From positions 1 to 44,790 of IMG/VR virus record IMGVR_UViG_3300047440_000261: DNA of 44,790 nucleotides. One strand, given 5' to 3'. Below the pieces are notes generated by a model. That model did no database searches and was not told where the DNA came from. It worked only from the letters and a program-made list of their open reading frames with translations. Source of the stretch: a virus. The position numbers were made by a program, and so were the translations under genes. How positions within the stretch are numbered: the stretch's first letter is position 1; every line of letters starts with the position of its first letter. Below are positions 8,521 through 16,366 of this stretch, one piece after another.

Positions 8521-9191
8521 ATAAATCCTCCTGCTGTTTTTCTAATTATACCTTTCTTACTGTTGCTTATACCAGCGTATTGTCTACATACCATAGATAT
8601 TTCACTAGCTATACATCCTAGGGCTTTACTTGCTTCAGAAGCAGAAGTCCATTCTCTTATGAAATTATTATTTTTATCATATTGAGTAATTGGTATCCTT
8701 TTATCTCCTGTAGTTGTTTTACCTTTTCTTTCTAAACTCATTTTAAGTTTTAGCTCTTCTGACATTATTCTTCCTGTTGATGAAACTCTACATTTTTCTT
8801 TAGTTTCCTCAGAGTGTTTTTTACCTAGATTTGCCCTCCTTAATTTATCTTTAGTTTCAGCAGATCTTGCTACTCTAAAATTTATTGGAGAAGTGTTATC
8901 AATATTAAAGCCAAACTCTCTATTTAAACTATTCAAAATAGTAACCCAATAATGTTCTTCTGAACATAGTAATGACTCGTCACATAGAATTAATTCCTCA
9001 AAAGAGAACTTATCTATACCATATTTATTTACGGAAGATTGTAAGTAAATATTTGGATGCTTATTTGTTAATAATTTTTGTTTATGTTTGGTCAATCTTT
9101 GTTTAATATTAATAGATTGACCAACATAAACTTTATTATTAACTAAGCAAGTAATGGTATAAATTCCTGACTTAGGCTGTGTCTTTGACAT
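8499..9191 (-). CDS. Free-standing GIY-YIG homing endonuclease with NUMOD motifs
   Basis: 230 residues. N-terminal GIY-YIG nuclease: SGIYTITCLVNNKVYVGQS (GIY and YVG, residues about 8-27), then RLTKHK with the catalytic-type Arg, and E in LCSEEHYW. The middle has two NUMOD3-like segments (KLRRANLGKKHSEET; KMSLERKGK) and the C-terminus a NUMOD1-like helix-turn-helix (EWTSASEASKALGCIASEIS), all usual DNA-binding modules of phage homing enzymes. Its start lies inside the previous gene's end and its last codons overlap the start of ung, so the element fits between two genes without breaking either. Confidence 0.93.
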   Translation of the reverse strand: MSKTQPKSGIYTITCLVNNKVYVGQSINIKQRLTKHKQKLLTNKHPNIYLQSSVNKYGIDKFSFEELILCDESLLCSEEHYWVTILNSLNREFGFNIDNTSPINFRVARSAETKDKLRRANLGKKHSEETKEKCRVSSTGRIMSEELKLKMSLERKGKTTTGDKRIPITQYDKNNNFIREWTSASEASKALGCIASEISMVCRQYAGISNSKKGIIRKTAGGFIWKYKQN

Positions 9192-9354
9192 TTTCTAAAA
9201 TCTTTTTTAAGTCCTTAATAACGTCCTCATATACAGATTTCTTAGCTCCAAGTCTTACCTTAGACAAATTATCATTTGCTTGTTCGTTGAGAATATCTAA
9301 AGCTCTTATTCTACGATCATAATCATCTATTAATCCTTTTATTCTATCCTTCAT
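9172..9354 (-). CDS. Small coiled-coil protein
   Basis: 60 residues from MKDRIKGLIDDYDRR, almost wholly helical with heptad-like spacing and high charge. I start at 9354, which overlaps the preceding stop, rather than at 9381. Similar short coiled coils are common in phage early regions, but I know no function. The last 20 bases are shared with the GIY-YIG gene. Confidence 0.68.
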   Translation of the reverse strand: MKDRIKGLIDDYDRRIRALDILNEQANDNLSKVRLGAKKSVYEDVIKDLKKILENVKDTA

Positions 9355-9589
9355 TATAAATACTGTTTTCGTTATATCCAATCATCCAATGTACATGATG
9401 TGCTTCATTCTCTTCAGGCCCAGTAAAAGGATTAGCATTAAATCCTAATGTATCTGCAAGGTAGAGAGACTTTCGTTCTAGTATATCATAGTCATAATCA
9501 GAAATTTCTGGTGTGTTCTGTACATAGTACAGAAATTTGTGCCTTAATAGCTCTTTCTGTAATTCTATAAATTTTTTAGTTTCTTTCAT
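9344..9589 (-). CDS. Stand-alone domain Ia of NAD-dependent DNA ligase
   Basis: 81 residues. The segment LRHKFLYYVQNTPEISDYDYDILER matches domain Ia of LigA, the part that binds the NMN half of NAD (consensus around YYV, PEISDxxYD). The adenylation, OB, HhH and BRCT domains and the KxDG active site are absent from this gene and I do not find them elsewhere in the window. It could be one subunit of a split ligase whose catalytic part is elsewhere in the genome, or a reused fold. The gene overlaps the HNH gene upstream by 14 bases and the coiled-coil gene downstream by 11. Confidence 0.72.
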   Translation of the reverse strand: MKETKKFIELQKELLRHKFLYYVQNTPEISDYDYDILERKSLYLADTLGFNANPFTGPEENEAHHVHWMIGYNENSIYNEG

Positions 9590-10310
9590 AATAATCCTTT
9601 TTATTAATATTTCCTATATAAGTAATACCATTTATTGTTTGTGTAACAGCAAATAAAGGTTGAAGATTAGTATAATGAAAACATTTTTCCTGTTCTTCTT
9701 TTTTACTTAAATTAAAGCTAGAACAAGGAATTATATGATCAATATGCCAATATCTGCCATAGTTTTCCCAAGTCATAGTTGGAAGAAATTTTGATTGTAA
9801 ATAATCCTTAAGAAAAGGAATTGAACATCCTAATATATGAATAGTTTTATTAGCCTTAGCATTATTATTAAGAGCATATTTCATTCTGCTTCTTAGGTTT
9901 CTTGTTAGTCTAAAATTTATATCAGTCCTACATTTTTCTTTTTGATATTCTTGATTATGAGTAGGATTATTTAATCTAAACTGTTTAGATGCTTCTCTCC
10001 TTTTTTCAGGATCTTTCCAATACTGTGTCTTATTATAATTTGGATTATCAATATAGTACTTATCCCTATATTGTTTGTGATAATCTGGATTTTTATCTAT
10101 CCATTTTTGTTTGGTTACTTTTCTCTTTTCTTTATTTTCTTGTTGCCATATTTTAGCTTTTTGAATTAAACTTTCTTTATTTTTTTGAGAGTATTCCTTA
10201 TAGTAATCTTTATGACAAAGTTTACATATAGAAGAGGTAAGACCTGATTTTCTAGTATAAAAATCATCTTTAGACTTGGTTAATTTACATTTTGTACATT
10301 GCTTTTCCAT
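9576..10310 (-). CDS. Free-standing HNH homing endonuclease with Cys-rich N-terminus
   Basis: 244 residues from MEKQCTKCKL. The N-terminus has CTKC and CKLC pairs (a zinc finger), a long Lys/Asn-rich middle of repeated 'KNP-Y-K-YR' type follows (DNA binding), and the C-terminus has the HNH core WHIDHIIPCSSFNL with FHYTNLQPL, a usual phage HNH ending. The start at 10310 sits just downstream of a TATATTTG box, so the transcript could have an almost leaderless start. Its last codons overlap the start of the ligase-Ia gene. It lies directly after primase. Confidence 0.9.
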   Translation of the reverse strand: MEKQCTKCKLTKSKDDFYTRKSGLTSSICKLCHKDYYKEYSQKNKESLIQKAKIWQQENKEKRKVTKQKWIDKNPDYHKQYRDKYYIDNPNYNKTQYWKDPEKRREASKQFRLNNPTHNQEYQKEKCRTDINFRLTRNLRSRMKYALNNNAKANKTIHILGCSIPFLKDYLQSKFLPTMTWENYGRYWHIDHIIPCSSFNLSKKEEQEKCFHYTNLQPLFAVTQTINGITYIGNINKKDYYERN

Positions 10311-10325
10311 GATATAAATTTTAAA

Positions 10326-10333
10326 CAAATATA
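10326..10333 (-). promoter_or_regulatory. -7 box (TATATTTG) before HNH gene
   Basis: Exact match to the Bacteroidota sigma-A -7 consensus TAnnTTTG, 15 bases before the HNH start. No clear TTTG is seen at the -33 position, so it may be weak. Similar TATnTTTR boxes stand before several other homing endonuclease genes here. Confidence 0.5.
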
Positions 10334-10339
10334 CTATTT

Positions 10340-11350
10340 TTAACCATATAATCCTTTTTTCTCTAACAGAATTTTTACAAACTCTAATCCTTTAGATTTT
10401 GCTAAATCAGCGTAGTCGTTAATTCCTTCTTTAAGAAATTCTCTTGGAACATTGATATAATCAAAATCATATAATTTTGTAATCTGTTGAGAATTTGTAA
10501 CTCCTGGAATATCACTATCAAAATTTAAAATCTGTCTAGAAGAGTTTTCTTTTATAAAAGTAATGTTCTCCTGTGTGAAACATCCTGCTCCTTCATTTTG
10601 AACAGCGCATACATGAGGATATATTTTCTTTAAAACCATTAAATCCTTCTTAGATTTTGTAATTATTGCTGTTTGAGTTTTATTTAGGTTTCCTTGTCCT
10701 TCCATCATGGAAATAGGAACATTATTGGGTAACCACTTACTTTTCTTCTCAGCGTGTGGTCTATAGATTTTCCAATGACCATTGTAATAATACCCAAATT
10801 TTAGTTCTGTAGGTTTGAAACTGAATAATTGTTTGTTGAGGTACACCTTGCTTAGAGAGAAGACATTATTATCTCTCAGATCTTGTATATCTTGGTGAAA
10901 CTCATTCCAATAAGCCAGTTCTTCGCTAGTAAACTTCTTTGGTACTACTTGAATGTTAGTATATCTCTTACCTAATTCCTCTGGTTGCTTATACTCAGCA
11001 GTAATTACTTTGTATACACCAGTATTTGTAGACTTACCTGATAATCCTAATCCAAAATCTTTGTCAATCATAGATAAAACAGCATCCATTGAGTTCATGC
11101 CAAATAGCATTTTGACAAAAGTAAAACAATCTCCTCTAGTATTTAAATCTACATAATCAACAAAGAGTAGAGATCCACTTCTATTGCCTATTATGAATGA
11201 AGGATTAGTGTCTTTTCTGAATGGTGAATGTGTTGATTGATTGATACTCCAATCTTTGTTTGGCATATAAAACTTAAATATGTCATAGGGAGTGAGTCTT
11301 TGGAGGATTACATCAGGAGTAATTAGTGTTTTTTTAGCGCCTCCTATCAT
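10340..11350 (-). CDS. dnaG: DnaG-like primase
   Basis: Makes RNA primers for the phage replisome. 336 residues. The N-terminus has the CHC2-like context HSPFRKDTNPSF (about residues 41-52) but lacks the zinc-binding Cys residues. The TOPRIM core follows: TAIITKSKKDLMVLKK (about 225-240; position of the usual catalytic Glu is not obvious), then QILNFDSDIPG (DxD, about 275-285). Such Lys/Ser-type TOPRIM segments occur in phage primases. No DnaB-interaction domain is visible at the short C-terminus. It lies near the DnaB-like helicase, polymerase and a candidate ssDNA-binding protein. A terminator stands just upstream, so it may need its own promoter or read-through. Confidence 0.82.
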   Translation of the reverse strand: MIGGAKKTLITPDVILQRLTPYDIFKFYMPNKDWSINQSTHSPFRKDTNPSFIIGNRSGSLLFVDYVDLNTRGDCFTFVKMLFGMNSMDAVLSMIDKDFGLGLSGKSTNTGVYKVITAEYKQPEELGKRYTNIQVVPKKFTSEELAYWNEFHQDIQDLRDNNVFSLSKVYLNKQLFSFKPTELKFGYYYNGHWKIYRPHAEKKSKWLPNNVPISMMEGQGNLNKTQTAIITKSKKDLMVLKKIYPHVCAVQNEGAGCFTQENITFIKENSSRQILNFDSDIPGVTNSQQITKLYDFDYINVPREFLKEGINDYADLAKSKGLEFVKILLEKKGLYG

Positions 11351-11354
11351 TGTG

Positions 11355-11391
11355 GAAAAATAAAAGCCCCTAACTTTTATATCAGGGGCTT
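11355..11391 (-). terminator. Rho-independent terminator after the ssDNA-binding-like gene
   Basis: Perfect 8-bp GC-rich stem AAGCCCCT/AGGGGCTT with a 12-base loop, followed on the minus strand by TTTTATTTTT. It lies 8 bases after the stop of the gene ending at 11399 and before primase. Confidence 0.88.
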
Positions 11392-11398
11392 GTTACTA

Positions 11399-12277
11399 TT
11401 AGTAATCAGCTCCCCCTTCTGTTAGTGGCGCATTGGTTGCCACAGGGTTTTCTTTAGAGTCATAGTCTCTAATGTCCTTAAGGACAAAGAAATCTTTACA
11501 ACCATATTCTCCAGTTATTCTAAGAACAAATCTCTCATAGACTTTTAGATCTTTGGAAGCTTTGGTAGCAAGAGCTTTTTGAACATTATCATTGTCATAA
11601 TCAATAAGTCTGAATTGTTTCATACTATAAGTTGGCAAGAAAGCTCTATTATAAACTCCTTGATACTCTTTAGGTTCTCCATCAACTTCTTTAACAATTA
11701 CTGTGGCCAAACAGCCAACTTCTCCAGTCCATTCTCCTCCTACTTGCTCTTTAATATCAGATACATTACCTTTCATCAGTTTTTTCCAATCTAACTCAAG
11801 TTCTGTTACCTCATCTCTATAGTCAAGTTTATTTAACCAAGATCTCATGAATTCAAATAAATCTTCTTCCCCAGGATGAGCTGTTCTATAATCTCTCTTG
11901 ATAAACCAAGAAGGAAGATTCTCTTCAACATCTGCCCAAGCACAAACACCAATATTGTTAATATATTGTGTCTTGGTATCATCCTTGTTAGTTCTGATTT
12001 TGTCCTCTAGGAAAAATGATAGTTTATAAGGTTTATCCTTACTACCATCAACTCCTACTGCTGTATTCTCAAGCCAGAAATCAATTCTAACTACAGAATT
12101 ACCATCTCGTTCACTTACGTACTCCGCTGCTTTGCTGTCCTCTTTTAGTTCCATACCAAGAATCTCTTTGAATTCCTTCTCAGTAGGATTAACAGTTAAC
12201 ACTGTTGCACTAAAAAGTCCTACTCGTTTTGCTCCAAAACCTTCTTGACCTGTTCTTTCTTTACCTCCGATTGCCAT
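11399..12277 (-). CDS. Candidate ssDNA-binding protein of the crAss-like replication module
   Basis: 292 residues starting MAIGGKERTGQ. The N-terminal part is beta-rich (KRVGLFSATVLTVNPT; VVRIDFWLENT; KLSFFLED), consistent with an OB-like fold, and the last 15 residues are loose and mildly acidic. In crAss-like phages a protein of this size next to the Sak4-like ATPase and primase is taken to bind ssDNA, and I call this one by that position and fold impression, not by a diagnostic motif. A strong terminator follows the gene. A single-strand annealing role is an alternative. Confidence 0.55.
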   Translation of the reverse strand: MAIGGKERTGQEGFGAKRVGLFSATVLTVNPTEKEFKEILGMELKEDSKAAEYVSERDGNSVVRIDFWLENTAVGVDGSKDKPYKLSFFLEDKIRTNKDDTKTQYINNIGVCAWADVEENLPSWFIKRDYRTAHPGEEDLFEFMRSWLNKLDYRDEVTELELDWKKLMKGNVSDIKEQVGGEWTGEVGCLATVIVKEVDGEPKEYQGVYNRAFLPTYSMKQFRLIDYDNDNVQKALATKASKDLKVYERFVLRITGEYGCKDFFVLKDIRDYDSKENPVATNAPLTEGGADY

Positions 12278-12303
12278 AACGCTTAAATTTAGTTGTTAAT
12301 TAA

Positions 12304-12561
12304 TTAATTATTATCTGATTCATTAAAAATTTTATTCCACTTATCTATAGAAGCTATAGGATTATTAATGTATTCATTTATTGCATCCATTCCCTCTTTA
12401 ATAGAATTAAAAGGAATAGATTTACATCCAATTTTCACTAACATACCAATACTGAGAAATGAAATATTAAGATCATAATTACGTAATACTTCTCCTTTAG
12501 GAGGTTTATATTCAGATATTCTTTCTTGGCGTTGTTCACCATTAAACATGTCTTCAGTCAT
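12304..12561 (-). CDS. Small unknown protein
   Basis: 85 residues, starts MTEDMFNGEQ. After a polar, Pro-containing start comes a compact alpha/beta part (NISFLSIGMLVKIGCKSIPF, then a helix GMDAINEYINN). No known motif. It lies between the Sak4-like ATPase and the ssDNA-binding-like protein, so it may belong to the recombination or replication group. Confidence 0.7.
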   Translation of the reverse strand: MTEDMFNGEQRQERISEYKPPKGEVLRNYDLNISFLSIGMLVKIGCKSIPFNSIKEGMDAINEYINNPIASIDKWNKIFNESDNN

Positions 12562-12575
12562 CTTTTAAAATTTAA

Positions 12576-13397
12576 TTATTTATAAATATTATTCCAATAC
12601 ACAGTAATAGTTCCATCTTTCTCCTTTTTAGAGATTAAGATTTTACCTGATAATGCAGCTAATCTTGAACCAGCGATAATACTATCATTCTGAACTTCAA
12701 AATTTATAAACCTTTCATCACCATCAACAATAAGTTTCCCTAATGCAGTAACTCTTGATGCAAAGATGGATTTTAGTTTTCCTGTTAAGGAGATTTCACT
12801 TCCAATAACTTCTTCCTTCCCATTGTCCTTAATATACTTATCAGCAACGTGTGCTGCATAAATTCTATAAGGAGAAATTTGTCTGAAGAAATCAATTTGT
12901 TGCATGAACCAATCTCTGGTATAACGATAACCAGCACCCTCAGGAAGAGTTAATACAGATTTCCAATTAGGATCTGTGACCTCATAAACAGGTGCTCCTG
13001 GAGTTGCTCTATTAAAGTTTTTACCAATAATTGAATTTTGATAAATAAGAGTGCCTCCAATCTCAGATAAACTATCCAAGTCTGATAATCCATCTATAAT
13101 CAAGAAATCATACTTACCTTTCTGTTCTAATAAGGCATTTCTGTACTTGATGTAATTTTTAAAACTCTCCCATTCTGTTGTTTCATTTGTAGTATAAGTA
13201 GAAATCTTTCTGGCTGAGATGAACTCATATCCTCCAGCTTCTAAGTCTAATACAATAGCATTCTTTTCTCTTGTTAGTGCCCCTAAAATAGTTCCTTTTC
13301 CGATTTTGGGCTGTCCGATAATTACAAGATCCCTTGGTGAATTAGCCTGTGCTTGTGTGATTTCATCTGGTAGTTCCATTTCTTTTGTTGTGCTCAT
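12576..13397 (-). CDS. Sak4-like RecA-fold ATPase (AAA_24 type)
   Basis: 273 residues. Walker A GQPKIGKGT (about residues 28-36), Walker B FLIIDGLSDL (about 96-105), and a later HVADKY with sensor-like position. This is the single-domain RecA fold seen in phage Sak4 recombinases and in crAss-like replication modules, where it is thought to load or remodel the annealing or ssDNA-binding protein. Its neighbours (SF2 helicase upstream, ssDNA-binding candidate downstream) fit. The P-loop ends GKGT instead of GKT/S. A TATATTTA box lies 30 bases before the start. Confidence 0.82.
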   Translation of the reverse strand: MSTTKEMELPDEITQAQANSPRDLVIIGQPKIGKGTILGALTREKNAIVLDLEAGGYEFISARKISTYTTNETTEWESFKNYIKYRNALLEQKGKYDFLIIDGLSDLDSLSEIGGTLIYQNSIIGKNFNRATPGAPVYEVTDPNWKSVLTLPEGAGYRYTRDWFMQQIDFFRQISPYRIYAAHVADKYIKDNGKEEVIGSEISLTGKLKSIFASRVTALGKLIVDGDERFINFEVQNDSIIAGSRLAALSGKILISKKEKDGTITVYWNNIYK

Positions 13398-13427
13398 TTT
13401 CTAATTGTTTTAATTATTGTTGGACTA

Positions 13428-13435
13428 TAAATATA
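13428..13435 (-). promoter_or_regulatory. -7-like box (TATATTTA) before Sak4-like gene
   Basis: TTG immediately precedes TATATTTA, 30 bases before the ATG at 13397, in a 44-base gap. It matches the TATnTTTA form found before several homing endonuclease genes in the window. No -33 TTTG is evident at normal spacing. Confidence 0.42.
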
Positions 13436-13441
13436 CAACAT

Positions 13442-14545
13442 TTAAGTGGTTTTCTCAGCATTTACAGGCTTTAATAACCAAATAATTTTCTCATCAGGAA
13501 TGTTAGAAAGTGCTGAACTTAACCAATTCAATTGAAATTGCTTGTTCGTGGTGAAGATATGGACATCGGAATGTTCTGTGTCAATAAGCAAACTTCTACC
13601 CAACATTTGTTCAAGTGTTTCTCCATTAGAATTGATTGCAGTAATGAGGATATTGTCAAGATTAGGATACGTTATTCCTGCAGAGCCCTTCTTAATGAGA
13701 AGAAGTTGATTTATACTTCCATCCTGGAATTGCTTTAAAACACTATCATCTTTACTCTTGCTGTTGAACATAGGAATACCAAACTTCAAACCAAATACTT
13801 CATTCTCTGTAAACATAATGAACCTCTTATCAGGATTATCTTTTATCCACTTGTTTATAACATCAAGTAGACTACCATTTGAATTAATAAATCTCATCCT
13901 GGAGAGAGAAGCTAGCATCTTTTTCTCCCCATGTCTAGTCTCTACAGCTTTGGTTAATCTAGCAAGTTCCTTTACATCTGTACTCCACCATTTTTTAACA
14001 CTACCAAACTGTCTCTTTTGAATAGGATCTAGTTCATACTGATGAATATACACAGTATAATCACTAATAATACCATCTTCAATAGCATCCTCAGTTGAAT
14101 AATTTACAATTTGAGGTAAGCTAGTGTTGATAACAATATCAGCTAGAGTATTCATGGAATAGGTTCCAGAAGCAAAGATTACATGCTTATACTTCTTGGC
14201 CATGTATCCAGCAATAGGTAACTTGTGCTCTTCAGGAATAAGATGAGCTTCATCAAAGACAACATAATCCCAATCTCCATCCATAACCTTCTCCATACTA
14301 ACAAAAGTACTGTAGGTAATATTCATAGGACACCCTATCTTCTCACACTCATCAATCCAAGAGTTCTTAATATCAATGTTGGGATATAGAACAAGTACCT
14401 TAGGATAACCCTTAGTATGTTCCTTAATAGCAGTGAGTAGAATTCTAGTCTTACCTGATCTCACACTTGATAGTACTATACCTCTGAAGTCAGCCTCCAG
14501 GATACTAGTTACTATCTCTTTCTGAACTTGCTCTTTCGTTCTCAT
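13442..14545 (-). CDS. SF2 DEAH-box helicase (SNF2/RAD3-like)
   Basis: 367 residues with a two-domain SF2 layout: motif I VRSGKTR (about residues 28-34), Ia VLVLYPN, motif II DEAH (about 98-101), motif III FASGTYS, then IV IMFTENE, V KGSAGITYP, and VI EQMLGRSLL (near 315). It should unwind or translocate on DNA with ATP. An SNF2-like helicase is one of the standard crAss-like replication genes. It is short, with no added domains, and its start overlaps the possible amber-interrupted gene by about 40 bases. Either repair or replication-fork roles are possible. Confidence 0.88.
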   Translation of the reverse strand: MRTKEQVQKEIVTSILEADFRGIVLSSVRSGKTRILLTAIKEHTKGYPKVLVLYPNIDIKNSWIDECEKIGCPMNITYSTFVSMEKVMDGDWDYVVFDEAHLIPEEHKLPIAGYMAKKYKHVIFASGTYSMNTLADIVINTSLPQIVNYSTEDAIEDGIISDYTVYIHQYELDPIQKRQFGSVKKWWSTDVKELARLTKAVETRHGEKKMLASLSRMRFINSNGSLLDVINKWIKDNPDKRFIMFTENEVFGLKFGIPMFNSKSKDDSVLKQFQDGSINQLLLIKKGSAGITYPNLDNILITAINSNGETLEQMLGRSLLIDTEHSDVHIFTTNKQFQLNWLSSALSNIPDEKIIWLLKPVNAEKTT

Positions 14546-14819
14546 TTACTTGATCATAATATTTGATAAAATCTTTGGCCTCATCACTTAATCTACTAAT
14601 TAACTGTGCTCTAAGAACAGGATGAAATCTAGCTAAAGCAAACATAACATCTGCTCCCTAATTTTTAAGGTCATCATTAAAAGCTAATTTACCTTTAATA
14701 TACTTATCAGTATCATTACTACCATCAAACATGCACAACCATGCTGAATTACATACACCAATAATCTCATCGAATATCACATCTCTAGGAGGTAAATATC
14801 CATCTTTTTCAGTTCCCAT
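14505..14819 (-). CDS. Small protein interrupted by an in-frame amber codon
   Basis: From ATG 14819 (TAATG junction with the DnaB-like stop) a frame runs 53 codons, meets TAG at 14658-14660, then continues in the same frame for another 50 codons to a TAG at 14505. Both halves read as protein: MGTEKDGYLPPRDVIFDEII and, after the TAG, GADVMFALARFHPVLRAQ. A second ATG follows at 14645. It may be one gene with a suppressed amber codon, a gene recently broken, or two small genes in one frame. The second half overlaps the SF2 helicase start by 41 bases. The product has no recognised function. Confidence 0.55.
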
Positions 14820-15880
14820 TAGCGTATAAACCAGGTTTTGTTAAGGACACTAGCATAATCTTCATCTGTCATATCTTTCTTCTTATTCAGCTCTTTAAAC
14901 ATTCCTATTTCACCATAAAAGGCTAATCCAATCCTAATATCATCTGATCCATAGCTATTTTTTATAACTCTGGCAGATCTAAAGAATTTAGCTCCTGTAC
15001 TATCAATAAGTTTATTCAAATCATAACCTGATGGATCAGGCACCTTGTATCTCATTGGATCAAATAAAGCTAGTACTACATCAGCATCATTCTGAGTCTG
15101 ACTACTATCAGCAAAATCTTCCAATTGAGGCTCCAAATCACCATTTTTTATTCTGGCAATATTGGCTATGTCTCTATTAAATTGACTCACAACCACAGGA
15201 CTAAATCCATAAAAATCCCTTGCATATCGCAGTTCGTCTGACATCTTGTCAATTAGGGCTTTTTTAGTTGGATAATCCTTGATTGGTTTCAACAAACCAA
15301 TATGGTCAATAACTACAAGAGTGATAACATTCTCATCATTGGGAATATACTTTTTATTGTATCTATCAATCTGTACTACTGTACCATTCTCAAGAGCGTA
15401 TTCCTTGAGTTCTTTAGCTATACCTACTGGATTTTCAGGGCCATCAATAATTGTGACAATCTCCTCCACCTGTTTGATATAATCAGCATAGGATTCAAAT
15501 AGTGCAAACTCTTCATCAGTCATTCTATCATTCCATCCAAGAAGTTTTGGTACAGGTATGCTAATTCCATGGTCTATAAAAATCTTCCTAGATACCCACT
15601 TAGCTAACTTGTATGTTCTACTTCTCTCCATAGAGCGATAGATGATTTTGAGCTTGATATTTGACTTCCCTTTCTGAGCAATATACCAATCTACAGGATT
15701 TAGAACAAAAGCATCATCTATGAAGGAGGTCTTTCCAGATCCTGTTAGACCACCTACTAGATAATACATGCTTTTTCTTATCCCAATGTAATGATTAAGC
15801 CTATTGAAACCCATGGGTATTCCACCATTTCTTCCTTCACGCCCTTTCTTAACTTCATCACTTAAGTCACTGAAACTCAT
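14819..15880 (-). CDS. dnaB: DnaB-like replicative helicase, RecA-fold domain only
   Basis: 353 residues. Begins IPMGFNRLNHYIGI, a DnaB C-terminal domain start, then Walker A GGLTGSGKTS (about residues 43-52), a long insert, Walker B TLVVIDHIGLL (about 188-198), and the H3/H4 region VVVSQFNRD followed by FADSSQTQNDADVVLAL, which is typical of DnaB. The N-terminal primase-binding domain of bacterial DnaB is missing, as in several phage helicases. It should be the ring helicase at the fork, working with the primase and polymerase in this window. Confidence 0.88.
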   Translation of the reverse strand: MSFSDLSDEVKKGREGRNGGIPMGFNRLNHYIGIRKSMYYLVGGLTGSGKTSFIDDAFVLNPVDWYIAQKGKSNIKLKIIYRSMERSRTYKLAKWVSRKIFIDHGISIPVPKLLGWNDRMTDEEFALFESYADYIKQVEEIVTIIDGPENPVGIAKELKEYALENGTVVQIDRYNKKYIPNDENVITLVVIDHIGLLKPIKDYPTKKALIDKMSDELRYARDFYGFSPVVVSQFNRDIANIARIKNGDLEPQLEDFADSSQTQNDADVVLALFDPMRYKVPDPSGYDLNKLIDSTGAKFFRSARVIKNSYGSDDIRIGLAFYGEIGMFKELNKKKDMTDEDYASVLNKTWFIR

Positions 15881-16208
15881 CTTCTAGTTTTTTTAAATCT
15901 GATTCAAGTCTTTCTAAGAAAGTTTCCTCACTGTCATCACTAGATAACATCCAGTCAAGTCTCTGTACATAAATCTGAGCCTTTTTTATAGCATAAATAG
16001 CCTCTCTAAAGATTTTGAGATGCTCATCAGAGTAAGTATAGTGATTTTTATCCTCAGGATACTTCTCATACCATTCAGAATCTCTCCAAGGTGTTTCTTT
16101 AAGCTCTTCTTTAGTCTTAGGTTTACCATTTTTAAGGATCATGCCCTCAACTTCCTCATATACGTCAGTAAATCTATGCTGTACGTATTCCCAGTGCCCA
16201 CCACTCAT
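15867..16208 (-). CDS. Conserved-type phage protein starting MSGGHWEY
   Basis: 113 residues. The start MSGGHWEYVQ resembles the 'MSGGHFDY' group of small helical phage proteins, whose function is unknown to me. The middle is Trp/Tyr rich (WRDSEWYEKYPEDKNHYTYSDEHL) and the C-terminus is an acidic coiled coil. It overlaps the zinc-finger gene in an ATGA junction and DnaB by 14 bases. Confidence 0.75.
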   Translation of the reverse strand: MSGGHWEYVQHRFTDVYEEVEGMILKNGKPKTKEELKETPWRDSEWYEKYPEDKNHYTYSDEHLKIFREAIYAIKKAQIYVQRLDWMLSSDDSEETFLERLESDLKKLEDEFQ

Positions 16209-16366
16209 AGTAAACCTAAGTCTTTAAGTTTCTGTCTAGCTTCTTCAATCATTCTTTTATCTCTATACATCTTATTACCTAGACAGTAAGGACATCCTCC
16301 ATGACTTCTACATTGCTTATCAGTCCTTTTAGATTTGGTATAAGGTTTTTTCTTAGTTCTACTCAT
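16205..16366 (-). CDS. 53-residue Cys-rich peptide
   Basis: Reads MSRTKKKPYTKSKR then CRSHGGCPYCLGNKM: Cys/His spacing C-x2-H-x2-C-x2-C, which could bind one zinc ion. A basic N-terminus suggests nucleic-acid contact. Small phage proteins with a 'C..HG.CPYC..N+' core are familiar, but their role is not known. It is joined by ATGA overlaps to the genes on both sides, which argues strongly that it is translated. Confidence 0.75.
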   Translation of the reverse strand: MSRTKKKPYTKSKRTDKQCRSHGGCPYCLGNKMYRDKRMIEEARQKLKDLGLL

